NCBI RefSeq assembly: GCF_000338295.1
Contig: NZ_ANMO01000090.1
Location: forward strand, 1 to 64,000
Direction of reading: 5' to 3'
From: Rhodopirellula europaea 6C
GTDB lineage: Bacteria > Planctomycetota > Planctomycetia > Pirellulales > Pirellulaceae
Length of the DNA: 64,000 nucleotides
Part shown: one piece after another, positions 54,377 to 63,509 of the stretch
Numbering within the stretch: position 1 is the stretch's first letter
How the letters are laid out: each line of letters begins with the position of its first letter
Program-made: the position numbers and the translations under genes
Notes under the pieces: generated by a model
Seen by the model: only the letters and a program-made list of their open reading frames with translations
What the model was told of the DNA's origin: nothing
Database searches by the model: none

Positions 54377-55618
54377 TCACACCGCGACCAACTCCTCTTT
54401 TGGCCCAAAGAACTCGTACCGAACGCGGTGTTCGTCGACACCAAGCTCTCTCAAACAGGCATGGACGTTTTTCATGAACGGCTTGGGACCGCAAAAGTAG
54501 AATTCCGCCTCGGCAAATGGCGTCCACTCTCGTATCAACTCGGTCGTGATAAATCCGGTTTTGTCGCACTTGCCATTTTCCATGTCACCGGGAAGCGGCG
54601 AGTCATAAATGACCTTGGTGTGGACGTTGGGCGCGGCTTGTGCCAGACCGCGAAGCTCGCCTGCGAATGCGTGCACCTTGCTGTTCCGAGCCGCTTGAAT
54701 GAAGTGAACCTCCGCGTTGGGATTGGCGTGAATGATTGACTTGGCCATCGACAACAGTGGCGTCACGCCGATGCCACCCGCAATCAGCGTGACTGGTTTT
54801 GCGACTGCGGCTGGATCGACCGTGAACTCGCCACACGGTGGGCCGAGCTCGATGTGGTGGCCTTCTTCGATATCGTCATGCAAATGATTGGATATCAAAC
54901 CATCGGGTGCATCCGCGACAAGTCGTTCTTCACGTTTGACACTGATTCGGTAGTGCGGTTGGCTGGCACAATCCGACAGGCTGTAGTTGCGTGGGGAAGT
55001 GGGCGTGTGCGGGTGATCAATGTGGACGGTGATGTATTGACCGGGCTTGAACGGTGGCAGCGGACCTTCGTCTTCGGGTTTGAGATAGAACGATGTCACG
55101 ATGTCGCTCTCGGGAACCTTCTTCGCCACAACAAACGTTCGCGTTCCATTCCATCCGCCCGGAGCGGAAGCTTGCTCTTCGTAGATCGCACCTTCACGAC
55201 CGATGAAGATGTCCGCCAAGAAGCCGTACGCTTCCGAAACGGCCTCAACAATTTCCGGTGTCGCCGCATCCCCCATCACATCGCCAATCGCTGCCAGCAA
55301 GTTGCTGCCAACGATCGGGTAGTGCTCGGGTTTGATGCCCAATGAGACATGCTTTTGCGCGATCAATTCAACGGCCGGCATCAATACGGCGGGATTGTCG
55401 ATGTGGCTGAAGTAGGCACAGATCGCACCGGCGAGTGCCTTTTGTTGTCCGCCGGAATGCTGGTGAGCTTGATTGAAAAATGCCTTCACCTCCGGATTGG
55501 CTTCGAACATCCGTTCGTAAAACCTGCGCGTGATCGTTTCCGCATTCGCAGCGACCACGGGTGTGATTTCCTTGACAATTCGGATCGTTTTCTCGCTCAG
55601 CATGGGCGGGGCCTTCAT
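54377..55618 (-). CDS. hmp: Flavohaemoglobin (nitric oxide dioxygenase)
   Basis: 413 residues; an internal ATG at 55603 aligns better with the family's usual start. The globin domain is residues 1-140. It has the CD-corner Phe ([11 protein letters not shown]), the proximal His in [20 protein letters not shown] and distal-side residues upstream. The FAD domain is about 155-260 ([31 protein letters not shown] with RxYS). The NAD domain has [19 protein letters not shown] near 275 and [20 protein letters not shown] near 375. Hmp converts NO plus O2 to nitrate at the expense of NAD(P)H. A pair of 13-bp direct repeats lies upstream of it. Confidence 0.95.
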   Translation of the reverse strand: MKAPPMLSEKTIRIVKEITPVVAANAETITRRFYERMFEANPEVKAFFNQAHQHSGGQQKALAGAICAYFSHIDNPAVLMPAVELIAQKHVSLGIKPEHYPIVGSNLLAAIGDVMGDAATPEIVEAVSEAYGFLADIFIGREGAIYEEQASAPGGWNGTRTFVVAKKVPESDIVTSFYLKPEDEGPLPPFKPGQYITVHIDHPHTPTSPRNYSLSDCASQPHYRISVKREERLVADAPDGLISNHLHDDIEEGHHIELGPPCGEFTVDPAAVAKPVTLIAGGIGVTPLLSMAKSIIHANPNAEVHFIQAARNSKVHAFAGELRGLAQAAPNVHTKVIYDSPLPGDMENGKCDKTGFITTELIREWTPFAEAEFYFCGPKPFMKNVHACLRELGVDEHRVRYEFFGPKEELVAV

Positions 55619-55684
55619 AGAGGAACGCTAGCGGTGGGGAATTTTCGGACGACAGAGAAAACGTCGTCTCGATACATTCACCCA

Positions 55685-55723
55685 AAGGTACACATTTGAT
55701 TATTCACGTCAAGGTGCATGTTT
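55685..55723. promoter_or_regulatory. Two direct repeats AAGGTRCAYRTTT upstream of hmp, possible NO-responsive operator
   Basis: AAGGTACACATTT (55685-55697) and AAGGTGCATGTTT (55711-55723) are 26 bp apart start to start and match at 10 of 13 positions. The half-sites resemble NsrR-type words (AAGATGCATTT is the enterobacterial half-site). They lie about 70-105 bp upstream of the hmp start. No regulator gene is near, so control by an unlinked Rrf2 or similar protein is inferred. Confidence 0.4.
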
Positions 55724-55933
55724 CATCACCGGCGGATTGATTCAGCCTGGCCTGCGAGTTGCGTTCGCGATTGTCACTCGGGAAAGATCAACTCAGTCCC
55801 CGATAACTCACGGACATCTTTCAACGCCGGGACTTGGTCATGGAGACCATCTGCTGCAAAGTATGAGTCTCGTCGTCACTGATTCGATTTTGCCTGCCGA
55901 CGAGACTCAAATCCCACCCGCAATAGATTCGTC

Positions 55934-56680
55934 ATGAAGACAATTGGAACGAAAGCCTACACAACGTTGTCGCAATCACTTCTTTGGCTACGCGGACGTG
56001 AGCCGATCCTGTTGGTCGTCGTGTTGCTGGTCGTGGGCGGCATTTGGATGTTCGCCCAAATCGCGGGCGAGGTGATCGAAGGCGAAACAAAAGCTTTCGA
56101 CGAATGGGCAGTGCGAGCGATGCGACAACCGGACAACCCGGCCCAGCCAATCGGGCCTTCGTTCTTGCAAGAGATGGGGCGCGACGCGACCGCATTGGGT
56201 GGCATCGGCGCCTTGTCGCTCTTCACCATCGTGATTGCCGGTTACCTTTGGCTTGATCGCAAGCGACACATGACGGTCTTTCTGATCGCCTCCACCCTTG
56301 GCGGTCTGATCATCAGCCTCTCACTGAAGCATCTGTTTGATCGTCCGCGTCCGGACATGGTTCCTCATCTGTCGATTGTCCACACGAGCAGTTTTCCTAG
56401 TGGCCACTCCATGCTATCCGCGGTCGTTTATCTCACGCTTGGCTCTCTGCTCGCGAGCGTTCTGCCTCGTCAAACTTTGCGAATCTACACTCTCGCGGTT
56501 GCGTGCATGCTGACGTTGATCGTCGGAGTCAGCCGCGTCTACCTGGGTGTCCACTATCCGACCGACGTTCTGGCTGGCTGGATCGCTGGTTTGACGTGGG
56601 CGCTCTCATGTTGGTTGCTCGCGAGGCGGTTTCAGCGAAGCGGACAGATTGAAACGGAACGAGACGAACTCGACCGATGA
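55934..56680 (+). CDS. PAP2-family membrane phosphatase
   Basis: 248 residues. The three PAP2 signatures are in order: SLKHLFDRPRPDM (KxxxxxxRP), SFPSGHSMLSAVVYLTLGS (PSGH) and VSRVYLGVHYPTDVLAGW (SRxxxxxHxxxD). Five to six membrane helices are present, including LLVVVLLVVGGIWMFAQIAG and FTIVIAGYLWLDRKRHM. The active site would face the periplasm. The family removes phosphate from phosphatidic acid, undecaprenyl pyrophosphate or similar lipids. A Glu/Arg-rich tail ends the protein. It is divergent from hmp but shares no obvious function with it. Confidence 0.92.
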   Translation: MKTIGTKAYTTLSQSLLWLRGREPILLVVVLLVVGGIWMFAQIAGEVIEGETKAFDEWAVRAMRQPDNPAQPIGPSFLQEMGRDATALGGIGALSLFTIVIAGYLWLDRKRHMTVFLIASTLGGLIISLSLKHLFDRPRPDMVPHLSIVHTSSFPSGHSMLSAVVYLTLGSLLASVLPRQTLRIYTLAVACMLTLIVGVSRVYLGVHYPTDVLAGWIAGLTWALSCWLLARRFQRSGQIETERDELDR

Positions 56681-57160
56681 GCAACTGAACCGCCTGAACC
56701 CTCGGTTACGAGGCGGCGTTTGAGCTGCCTTCTTAACTGCGCCGTCGTCTGGTTCAGGCCAAGCCAGACGCAGCGTCACCGCCCCCAAACCGGTGTGAAG
56801 CCGAATTTGCGGCGTCGATGTTCGACGTCCCCCCCTCCAAACACCGAAATACTGAACAGGGCGTGAAAAGGTTTTTACTGAAGTCAAACTTGGCTGGACC
56901 CTTGGGTAGTCAGTTCGGCTTCGTTTCGTGTCAAGAATCAGTTCGTGACCGCGACCGTCAAAATGGTTGACGTTCCCCTTTTGGTTGGCTTGCTTTGCGC
57001 GGCGATCAAGCACATGGACAAATTGCGGGACACCAGAGCAGAATGGTCGGCAGTCTGGCAGTCGAACCAAACCGTTCGATATCGCTTGCGGGCTCGAGCG
57101 ATGACTAACCTCGCTGCGACTTGGCGCGAAAGCGGCGACAGCGATTCTCGTCTTGTTGAC
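56681..57160. other. Intergenic region after the PAP2 gene
   Basis: About 480 bp without a supportable gene. CCGCCT (56690-56695) and AGGCGG (56711-56716) can form a weak hairpin just after the PAP2 stop. The other open frames have no family resemblance. Confidence 0.45.
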
Positions 57161-57379
57161 TTAAAAACGCCGCCTCGTTTTTGTTAACCGCCGTGCAGTC
57201 CGCCTTCTCCACATACAAAATGAGCTGGGCTTCATCTCTTTACGCATCAGTTCAATGACGTCGCCATGCGAAAGAGAAAACTGTGTTCGGATGGCATCAA
57301 AGCTCGTTCGATCTTCCCAAAACATCATGATGACGCGATCGATTTCGGATCGTGATAATTTTTGCGACTCACGTTTCAC
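57161..57379 (-). CDS. TIGR03643-family small protein
   Basis: About 72 residues from GTG 57379; the upstream frame to 57541 reads as non-homologous. LSRSEIDRVIMMFWEDRTSF near residue 8 is followed by DAIRTQFSLSHGDVIELMRK and EMKPSSFCMWRRRTARR. This is the TIGR03643 pattern (LS-x-x-E-I-D-R-x-I-x-M-x-WEDRT, then EVIxLMRxxLKPSSFxxWRxR). The basic tail suggests nucleic-acid binding. The function of the family is unknown. On the opposite strand a short frame with a strong ribosome site lies just upstream. Confidence 0.75.
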   Translation of the reverse strand: MKRESQKLSRSEIDRVIMMFWEDRTSFDAIRTQFSLSHGDVIELMRKEMKPSSFCMWRRRTARRLTKTRRRF

Positions 57380-57461
57380 TTTTGATCTCTTATTCAACAG
57401 TTTGCTAAGGACCTTTTGGGTCGGGTCACCAATGCGGCCACATGAAAAGACCAAGGAGGAT

Positions 57462-57578
57462 ATGAGCATGGCAAGTCCGTCTGTCACCGCTAATAGCGTG
57501 ACCCTGTGTGAAGGTCGTTCAACGTTTGCAAAAACTTCCAACCATCAGCTTGCCGCTGTTCTAAAGTTCGTTGGCTAG
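57462..57578 (+). CDS. Possible 38-residue small protein with strong ribosome binding site
   Basis: ATG 57462 is preceded by AAGGAGG at 57453-57459 (spacing very short) and by a second ATG at 57468 with the better spacing. The product is MSMASPSVTANSVTLCEGR then STFAKTSNHQLAAVLKFVG, without family resemblance. It lies 35 bp before the next gene on the same strand. It could be a leader peptide or an unannotated small protein. Weak evidence beyond the ribosome site. Confidence 0.35.
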   Translation: MSMASPSVTANSVTLCEGRSTFAKTSNHQLAAVLKFVG

Positions 57579-57612
57579 GAATCACCACACTCAAAACACG
57601 ATGAGGAATACG

Positions 57613-57825
57613 ATGACTGACAAGCAAGGAACACACACTTGGCCAGAATTGGCCGCCGGACTCTATGACGCCTTGACCGGCCGAAACGCGGAGATTTCTT
57701 ACGACTTCGAAAACATGGAAGTCTTCGTGCCCGCCAAGACTGGCGATGAAAGCGTGGAACATGCACACTGGAAGCTCAACGGTGTTTTGAAGGTTCGCAC
57801 TCGCGACCTGTCAGCTAGCAAATGA
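57613..57825 (+). CDS. Unknown small protein, coupled with the next gene
   Basis: 70 residues from ATG 57613 with GAGGAATACG upstream. It reads TWPELAAGLYDALTGRNAEI, SYDFENMEVFVPAKTGDES and VEHAHWKLNGVLKVRTRDL. It is compact and soluble: one helix then four or five strands, in the style of a small gas-vesicle or Hsp20-like sandwich. I do not recognise a family. ATG of the next gene overlaps its stop (ATGA), so the two products are likely made in equal amounts. Confidence 0.6.
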   Translation: MTDKQGTHTWPELAAGLYDALTGRNAEISYDFENMEVFVPAKTGDESVEHAHWKLNGVLKVRTRDLSASK

Positions 57826-58157
57826 CTCGCAAGTCCGCCCCAACCGTCTCGATCGAAGCCGACTTGAAGCTGGAACGCTTCGATCATTCGAACGTCATTC
57901 AAGTCGTGGAGATGTCCACGACTGATGACGACACGATTTTGATCGAATCCAGTGGGTCTCTTCCTCGCTTCTCGCTGAAGCACGCTCGAGCATCCAGATC
58001 CACACTCGCAGCAATCGCGCAGGCGACTCAGCAAAACCTTGTGGTCAAACACAACGGTGACGTCATCACACAAGTTTCTACCACCAGCAATGTATCGGGC
58101 AAACTCTCTATCCATTGGTGGAACTTGTTGAAGCAATACGTCTTGAAACGGTCCTAG
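57822..58157 (+). CDS. Unknown protein, second gene of the coupled orphan pair
   Basis: 111 residues, ATG overlapping the previous stop. It reads TVSIEADLKLERFDHSNVIQ, VVEMSTTDDDTILIESSGSL, HARASRSTLAAIAQATQQNL and VVKHNGDVITQVSTTSNVSG. There is a soluble beta-rich start, a helix, and another strand pair ending LSIHWWNLLKQYVLKRS. No family recognised and no membrane segment. The pair precedes a beta-helix lyase gene by about 200 bp but need not be related to it. Confidence 0.6.
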   Translation: MTRKSAPTVSIEADLKLERFDHSNVIQVVEMSTTDDDTILIESSGSLPRFSLKHARASRSTLAAIAQATQQNLVVKHNGDVITQVSTTSNVSGKLSIHWWNLLKQYVLKRS

Positions 58158-58359
58158 CTGTTCGCCAGACGCGCGTCGATTCGCTCCGGACCGGTCGGAG
58201 CGACCCTCAAGCGGATATAGTATTGAGCAACCTTCCACGCCAAATCACGGCGTTCGGCGAAGCCAATGCGTCTGGTTGCTACATCGAATGTCGCTTGCGC
58301 CCTAAGCTGGATTGCAAAAGGCGGGAGAATTGCTCGACGCTCACAGGAACTGGAATTGC

Positions 58360-59613
58360 ATGCGAAGTCTGACAATGACTATAGGCAGAAAAATGCTATC
58401 GGTTCTGACCGTTTTGCTGCTGGCAGGCTGGACGTTGACGCCGGTCTCCGCCGAACAATTCCGCATCGGCCCTGAACAGAATTGGCTTGAATTGCTGAGC
58501 GGTGATTCTTTGCGTCCAGGCGACGTTGTGATCTTGAGCGATGGCACCTACACCGATTCACGACGCTTGGTGATGTCTCACCGGGGAACCGCCGAGCAGC
58601 CCATTGTGATCCGCTCGGATGACGGAGCCAAAGTGATCTTCCGCAGGCCCGATGCGAAGCAGAACACATTCAACCTGGAAGGAACCCAGCACCTGAAATT
58701 GGAAGGTTTCGAAATCACGGGCGGTGCGGCAGCAATCCGGATCCAAAGTTCGGACTCGCACCGTACAGAATCGATCACACTCGAAGGACTTCATATTCAC
58801 CATGTCGGCGGCGTCGCCGTCACCTGCAACCATCCTGGTGACGACTACCGCGGGATGACTTTTTGCCGCAACCATGTCCATCACACCAGCGGACATGGCG
58901 AAGCGTTCTATCTGGGGGCCAACAACGGCGAGGCTGTCTTTCATGATTCAGAAGTCACGGACAACTACATCCATCACCTGAACGGCCCAAACATAAGCCA
59001 GGGCGATGGAATCGAAATCAAACAAGGCAGCTATGGCAACTTGATCGCACGGAACGTCATCCACAACACAAACTATCCAGCAATCACTATCTACGGCACC
59101 GCAGGACAACCGGTCAATCGCGTCGATTCGAATGTCATCTGGGAGTCCAACGACAGCGCAATGCAAGTCGCGGCTGACTGCATCGTGCGAAACAACTGGG
59201 TCGCGTGCAGAGGACATTGCCTGTACAGCCGCAACCACCAGGAAGCCGTCGTCGGCAACCTGGAAATCAACGGCAACGTTCTCCTAGCCCTCGGAAAGGC
59301 GGCACCGATACGGATCATTCATCCGCGCGACAGTAAGGGTGCAAATCTACTCAGCGGTCTGATTCAAATCCAACACAACGTGATGGTTGCCGGCGATAGT
59401 TCATTGGTAGCTCGCATCCCAAACGACGCACTCGTGCGGTTCGATGCCAACCGGGGCAATGGAACGGTAGACGGAGCCCAGCAAACGCTAGATGACACCA
59501 TCAACCTTTCTGAACTGCTCAAACGTTTTCCAAACTTCGACCAACAACACCCGGTTTGGAAACACCTGAACCGCGATCAATTGCTCGCCCGATTCAACGG
59601 CATTGCCGATTAG
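58360..59613 (+). CDS. Secreted right-handed beta-helix protein (PL6/chondroitinase-B-like)
   Basis: About 417 residues from ATG 58360 (alternatives 58375 and 58393), signal peptide MLSVLTVLLLAGWTLTPVS. The LRPGDVVILSDGTYTDSRRL start, then GTAEQPIVIRSDDGAKVIF, is the usual beginning of alginate/chondroitin lyases of the PL6 type and of related parallel beta-helix proteins. Repeats of about 22 residues follow (LKLEGFEITGGAAAIRIQSS, ITLEGLHIHHVGGVAVTCNH, NLIARNVIHNTNYPAITIYG). A GDGIEIKQGSYGNLIARNV segment near residue 220 is typical. The substrate is probably an acidic polysaccharide but is not proven; the catalytic Lys/Arg pair of PL6 was not identified with confidence. Confidence 0.75.
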   Translation: MRSLTMTIGRKMLSVLTVLLLAGWTLTPVSAEQFRIGPEQNWLELLSGDSLRPGDVVILSDGTYTDSRRLVMSHRGTAEQPIVIRSDDGAKVIFRRPDAKQNTFNLEGTQHLKLEGFEITGGAAAIRIQSSDSHRTESITLEGLHIHHVGGVAVTCNHPGDDYRGMTFCRNHVHHTSGHGEAFYLGANNGEAVFHDSEVTDNYIHHLNGPNISQGDGIEIKQGSYGNLIARNVIHNTNYPAITIYGTAGQPVNRVDSNVIWESNDSAMQVAADCIVRNNWVACRGHCLYSRNHQEAVVGNLEINGNVLLALGKAAPIRIIHPRDSKGANLLSGLIQIQHNVMVAGDSSLVARIPNDALVRFDANRGNGTVDGAQQTLDDTINLSELLKRFPNFDQQHPVWKHLNRDQLLARFNGIAD

Positions 59614-59847
59614 CGACACGATGCCAACCAACCGGAACTGGCCGCACGCATTGACGAAGTCCGCTGGCCAGCTGGCCTGATCCCCCACGGCTGATGGAAC
59701 GACGCCATTGCAAACGAGATTCACCGCGTTCGCGGCGACTAATCAAACGTCAACCGGGACTAACGCCCATCGGCAAATTGTTGTCATTTGGTATACGACT
59801 GAATCAGCAGCCCGTTGGCCACGGTTCCCTCCGAAGAAAAACGAAGC

Positions 59848-61317
59848 TCACTGAGGAACGAAGTACTGTTCGCCGGAATGGGGCGGGTGATAGCGGACTT
59901 TGATCATGTTGTGCGGATGGTGAGCTCCAGCCTCGACGGCCAAATCCATCGCGGTCTGCCACTGCAACCACGTGTCGACATGGCCTCGCAGGATAGCCAC
60001 GCCGTCTTCCACGACCACATCGATTTGGTTGCTGCGATTCAACAAGGCGTACTTGAGCTTGCGATTGAGATCTTTCTCGATCTGCTCATCGCTTTTACCC
60101 GATGGCTCGGCTTCGACCGCGAGTGCGTTGTTGACGTGGACGACTCCCGCCACCCCGTCAGCAATCGCATGAGCCACACGCTTCTCTAACTCCGAATCCA
60201 CCAAACCATACAGACTAACATGTGCTCGGTCACAATGAACGCGAATTTCGCGGCGGTCGAGATGCCCGCTGCGGGCGAGAGCTTGTTGAGTTTCTCCGAT
60301 GATGGTTGGGTCAGACGGTTTCTCGTCTGGGTATTCAACGTCCAACTGGTTAGCAATGCGGCGGACGCCAACAACGTTGCGCACCAATTGACCAGCTCGC
60401 GTTCGGATGAAGCTTCGATCAACCACGCCGTTCAGTTGAACTTTGCCTTGGTTAAAGACAACGTCAATCTCCTCGGCACGCGAAAAGAGATACGGGTCGG
60501 CTTCAAATGAACGGCGTATCGCATCGTTGATGCTCTCGTCGTTGACATCGGCGTATCGCTGCTTACGAAGTGAATCGTCGAGCTTGTCAGGATTGACTTC
60601 AATGCCAGTGACATCAACGGCGGCGATGCCCCAAATCTCTGCGACTTGCTCCAACCGCTCCTTTGCGGCGACAGATCCCACCGCACCGCTCAGCTTTGCA
60701 ACATGTTCCTCGACCTGAACGTCAATGTCGGCATTGTCAAAGTAGACCGACTGAACGATCAACGCACTGATCTCCGCTCGCAACTCTTCGTCAGTACGAT
60801 CGCTGGACATTCGGACGGTGATTTGGTTGTCGACTTCGGAAACACCTCGGACACCAGCAGCGGCGAACTCAGCAATTCGCTTCTGAGCCAATGAGTCAAC
60901 TTTGCCAAGAAGCGATACCGTTCCGCCAGACACTTCCGTCGTGATCGGAGGATGCTCGACGCTTTGATTGATCTGCAACACCTTTTCCACATCGGAATGG
61001 ATCTCGGAATCAGACCGTGACGACCGTTCGACGAGAATGCGGTTTTGGACTGCGACAACGCCGCGAGTACGCTTCACGATTGAGGCAGCAATCTGGCGGT
61101 CTTGAAGACTGAGAACGGTGCCGGTCAGTGTGACGATGCCGGAATCATTGGCCACGTCGATTTCGTTTTGGCTGAGACGCTCGGCGTCTTCGAGATCAGC
61201 CTCGATGGCAGAGCGAATATCATCGGCACTTGGTGAGGATAAATCAGCAAACGTTGGGGAGCAAATCAGAAACGTGGCGATGAGAGACACCACGAGACTT
61301 TGTTTGGGCAGGATCAT
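59848..61317 (-). CDS. Secreted protein with six BON domains
   Basis: About 489 residues from ATG 61317, signal peptide (KQSLVVSLIATFLICSPTFA). Six BON repeats of about 70 residues are visible. Each has a helix, a central V-x-L-x-G-x-V strand and an end helix: DSGIVTLTGTVLSLQDRQIA, GGTVSLLGKVDSLAQKRIAE, EEHVAKLSGAVGSVAAKERL, NQGKVQLNGVVDRSFIRTRA, DRAHVSLYGLVDSELEKRVA and EDGVAILRGHVDTWLQWQTA. BON domains bind phospholipid in OsmY-type envelope stress proteins. Six copies are more than the usual two or three. The last 30 residues (HHPHNMIKVRYHP) are His-rich. It is followed downstream by about 230 bp before the lyase gene. Confidence 0.85.
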   Translation of the reverse strand: MILPKQSLVVSLIATFLICSPTFADLSSPSADDIRSAIEADLEDAERLSQNEIDVANDSGIVTLTGTVLSLQDRQIAASIVKRTRGVVAVQNRILVERSSRSDSEIHSDVEKVLQINQSVEHPPITTEVSGGTVSLLGKVDSLAQKRIAEFAAAGVRGVSEVDNQITVRMSSDRTDEELRAEISALIVQSVYFDNADIDVQVEEHVAKLSGAVGSVAAKERLEQVAEIWGIAAVDVTGIEVNPDKLDDSLRKQRYADVNDESINDAIRRSFEADPYLFSRAEEIDVVFNQGKVQLNGVVDRSFIRTRAGQLVRNVVGVRRIANQLDVEYPDEKPSDPTIIGETQQALARSGHLDRREIRVHCDRAHVSLYGLVDSELEKRVAHAIADGVAGVVHVNNALAVEAEPSGKSDEQIEKDLNRKLKYALLNRSNQIDVVVEDGVAILRGHVDTWLQWQTAMDLAVEAGAHHPHNMIKVRYHPPHSGEQYFVPQ

Positions 61318-61467
61318 GACGGGCCTATGTTTGGGGACTTGAAGGTTCGACACGTCCTGTGCCGCAAACGGTGCGCCGCCGTAATCACCAACCTTTTGCT
61401 GAAGAACCTGACTTACTATGCGAACAGCACTTCGACGCCCACAAGCGTCGAACCTCGCTACGAAAAC

Positions 61468-62154
61468 TCAGTCCTGGTTTTCGCGAATGAGATCAATGAT
61501 TTGCTTCGGGTGGGGCAGACCTTTGGCGACGACTTCTAAATCATCTTGGCCGGAACTGGAAATGCCGATGCCACCCACGTTGAGCAACCGCTGAGCGAAC
61601 GACTGATCGAGTTGGATATTACGAACGTCGTCGTGCTGCACTTCCGAAGTGTCCCGCGAGACGATGCCTTCGCGATAGATCGTGCGGTCGTCGGTGACGG
61701 TCAAAGTGGTGAAGCGACTCAACAGCGTCCAATAGCCGATCATGCCCGCGATCACAAGCAACGCGACCGTCCCCACCCAAACCACAATCGACGCTGGGCC
61801 GAGCACCATCGTTTCGCCAAGCGAATAACCGGCCAGTGACACGCCAGTGACCGACATGATGATCAGTGCGACTGCGGCAATGCCAACAACAGTCAGGACG
61901 AAACCGACGACGGGGCGGGCACGGAAAACAACCGGATGAACTTCGACCAGAGTGCGTTCTGCCGGTTCAGATGCCATTTTGCTTTCGATCGCCGAGTTTT
62001 CGTCGACCTCGTGAACCGAGGTGACCACAGCAGTCGGCATCTCCATCTCGAATGGCTTGTCGCAACTGGGACAAACCACCGGCCCATCGAGATGCTCGAT
62101 CGTGCTGTCGACTTCCCGCTGGCAGTACGGACACTGTGTTGTCAGGACTTGCAT
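61468..62154 (-). CDS. Zinc-ribbon / bacterial PH-domain membrane protein
   Basis: 228 residues. The N-terminus has a zinc ribbon (CPYCQREVDSTIEHLDG, then VVCPSCDKPFEM: two CxxC pairs). Two membrane helices at about 80-145 (VVGFVLTVVGIAAVALIIMS, VALLVIAGMIGYWTLLS) precede a bacterial PH (DUF304/bPH2) domain, RFTTLTVTDDRTIYREGIVS, then DTSEVQHDDVRNIQLDQSFA, RLLNVGGIGISSSGQDDLEV. The domain ends LPHPKQIIDLIRENQ. Such proteins are thought to sit in the inner membrane with the PH domain in the cytosol. Function unknown. The gene lies upstream of the BON gene on the same strand with 150 bp between. Confidence 0.85.
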   Translation of the reverse strand: MQVLTTQCPYCQREVDSTIEHLDGPVVCPSCDKPFEMEMPTAVVTSVHEVDENSAIESKMASEPAERTLVEVHPVVFRARPVVGFVLTVVGIAAVALIIMSVTGVSLAGYSLGETMVLGPASIVVWVGTVALLVIAGMIGYWTLLSRFTTLTVTDDRTIYREGIVSRDTSEVQHDDVRNIQLDQSFAQRLLNVGGIGISSSGQDDLEVVAKGLPHPKQIIDLIRENQD

Positions 62155-62633
62155 TGTTCAAAATTCCGGTGCGAGTGAGTGGTGCAACAGCAACCACCCA
62201 TGCATATCACATACCGAAACTCACTTTGGCGACGTTTTGACAGCCACGACAGGAAGGCTGATCACCCCCGACCACGTTAGCGAGACCAGTCGCCGCATCG
62301 ATCTCATCCTGATCCGACCTCGACTTCGCAAACAGCGGTCAACCTTTCGGCACGCAGAGTTCCCGCATCGCGAACGCTGCCAGGCGACCGAACTGCCAGC
62401 ATTTGTCGCTCAGAAGGGTCGGGTCCAAGCAAGTTGTGTCAGGCAGATCGAGAGCCGACACCATCGATTGCAACTCACGCAGGAAGAAAGCGTCGCGTTC
62501 CGAATTCACCGCCTTGAATCTTCAGCTGTTCTTTGCGGCTTGATTAAACATCGCCGGTGGAATGATATCCCGCCGAAAACGTTCGATGAGTTTGCGCGAA
62601 GGGTTTGTGCGAAGCCCATCGCTCTGCGGAGAT
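62155..62633. other. Intergenic region between the MYG1 and PH-domain genes
   Basis: About 480 bp with no gene I can support on either strand. Open frames are shadows with no domain resemblance. It should contain the promoter of the PH-domain gene. Confidence 0.45.
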
Positions 62634-63509
62634 TCAGCTAACGAATCCGACAATGGCAAGTTCCAATAGTTCTTTGAGCCGCTTCGGATCCTTGGTTGAG
62701 ACTTTCGCAACAAATCCTCGTTTGTGCGCAAATCGCACCAGTTCGTGCGACTCGATTTTTGAAAAGTCCAAACGTTGACTGTCATTGTAACGCGATAATC
62801 CGTATCCATCGCTTCGTCGATCAGGATAGACCGTCGCGTGAATCTCATTCTCCTTGCCTTCGTTCTCAATGAAGGCATGAATCCCAAACGAAGGATCTGC
62901 GGAAATGACTTCGCTCTGTTCGAGGAACAAGACCCGAATCGGCTCACCACCGGTTTCGATGCTCCAGTACTGGGCGTTTTCTTTCAGGTAGTCCAATCGT
63001 TCACGCAAAGTCTTCAAGTAGTCGACAATGTCCTCACCCACCATGCACATGATTTGGTACACAGGACTTTCAGAATGGATTTCTTTTTGGCTCGCAAATC
63101 GATTCAGCAAAGTCATGTCGAGCGGTGAATTGAGTGCTCCGAGAGCCGCACGCGGAATTTCCATCAGCTTGGCGGTTTCGTTGGGCCCTAATGTGTCGAG
63201 CCATTCTGCTGGACGAAGCCAAGCGCAAAAGGACAGGGCATCGTCGTAAAGACCCATATCCTGGAGCACTAACGACAAGGCACAAAGTGGCGGGGCATCG
63301 CGAGGGAATTGGTGATGGTCAAAGTTTTTCATTCGTGGGTCATGCACTCCACCAACATCGACGACGCAAACCGATGGATCGGCCAAGTCCTCCTCCGTTG
63401 GGTCTCGTCGCTGAATCGGAACTCCATGCAAATACGCCAGCAGGCTGCAAGCAAGGAACTCATCTTTGTGGGCTCCACCCGCGTGTGTCACTATCAGCTG
63501 AATGGTCAT
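62634..63509 (-). CDS. MYG1-family metal-dependent hydrolase
   Basis: About 291 residues from ATG 63509, which aligns with the family start; the open frame goes on to 63611. LIVTHAGGAHKDEFLACSLL near residue 5 has the THxGxxHxDE-like metal site. VCVVDVGGVHDPRMKNFDHH near residue 45 has DVGG and the DHH signature typical of this DHH-phosphoesterase-like family. CALSLVLQDMGLYDDAL and GFVAKVSTKDPKRLKELLEL follow. MYG1 proteins are widely conserved from bacteria to eukaryotes, and the human protein is a mitochondrial/nuclear RNA exonuclease. Here it stands alone near the end of the window. A start further up cannot be excluded. Confidence 0.85.
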   Translation of the reverse strand: MTIQLIVTHAGGAHKDEFLACSLLAYLHGVPIQRRDPTEEDLADPSVCVVDVGGVHDPRMKNFDHHQFPRDAPPLCALSLVLQDMGLYDDALSFCAWLRPAEWLDTLGPNETAKLMEIPRAALGALNSPLDMTLLNRFASQKEIHSESPVYQIMCMVGEDIVDYLKTLRERLDYLKENAQYWSIETGGEPIRVLFLEQSEVISADPSFGIHAFIENEGKENEIHATVYPDRRSDGYGLSRYNDSQRLDFSKIESHELVRFAHKRGFVAKVSTKDPKRLKELLELAIVGFVS

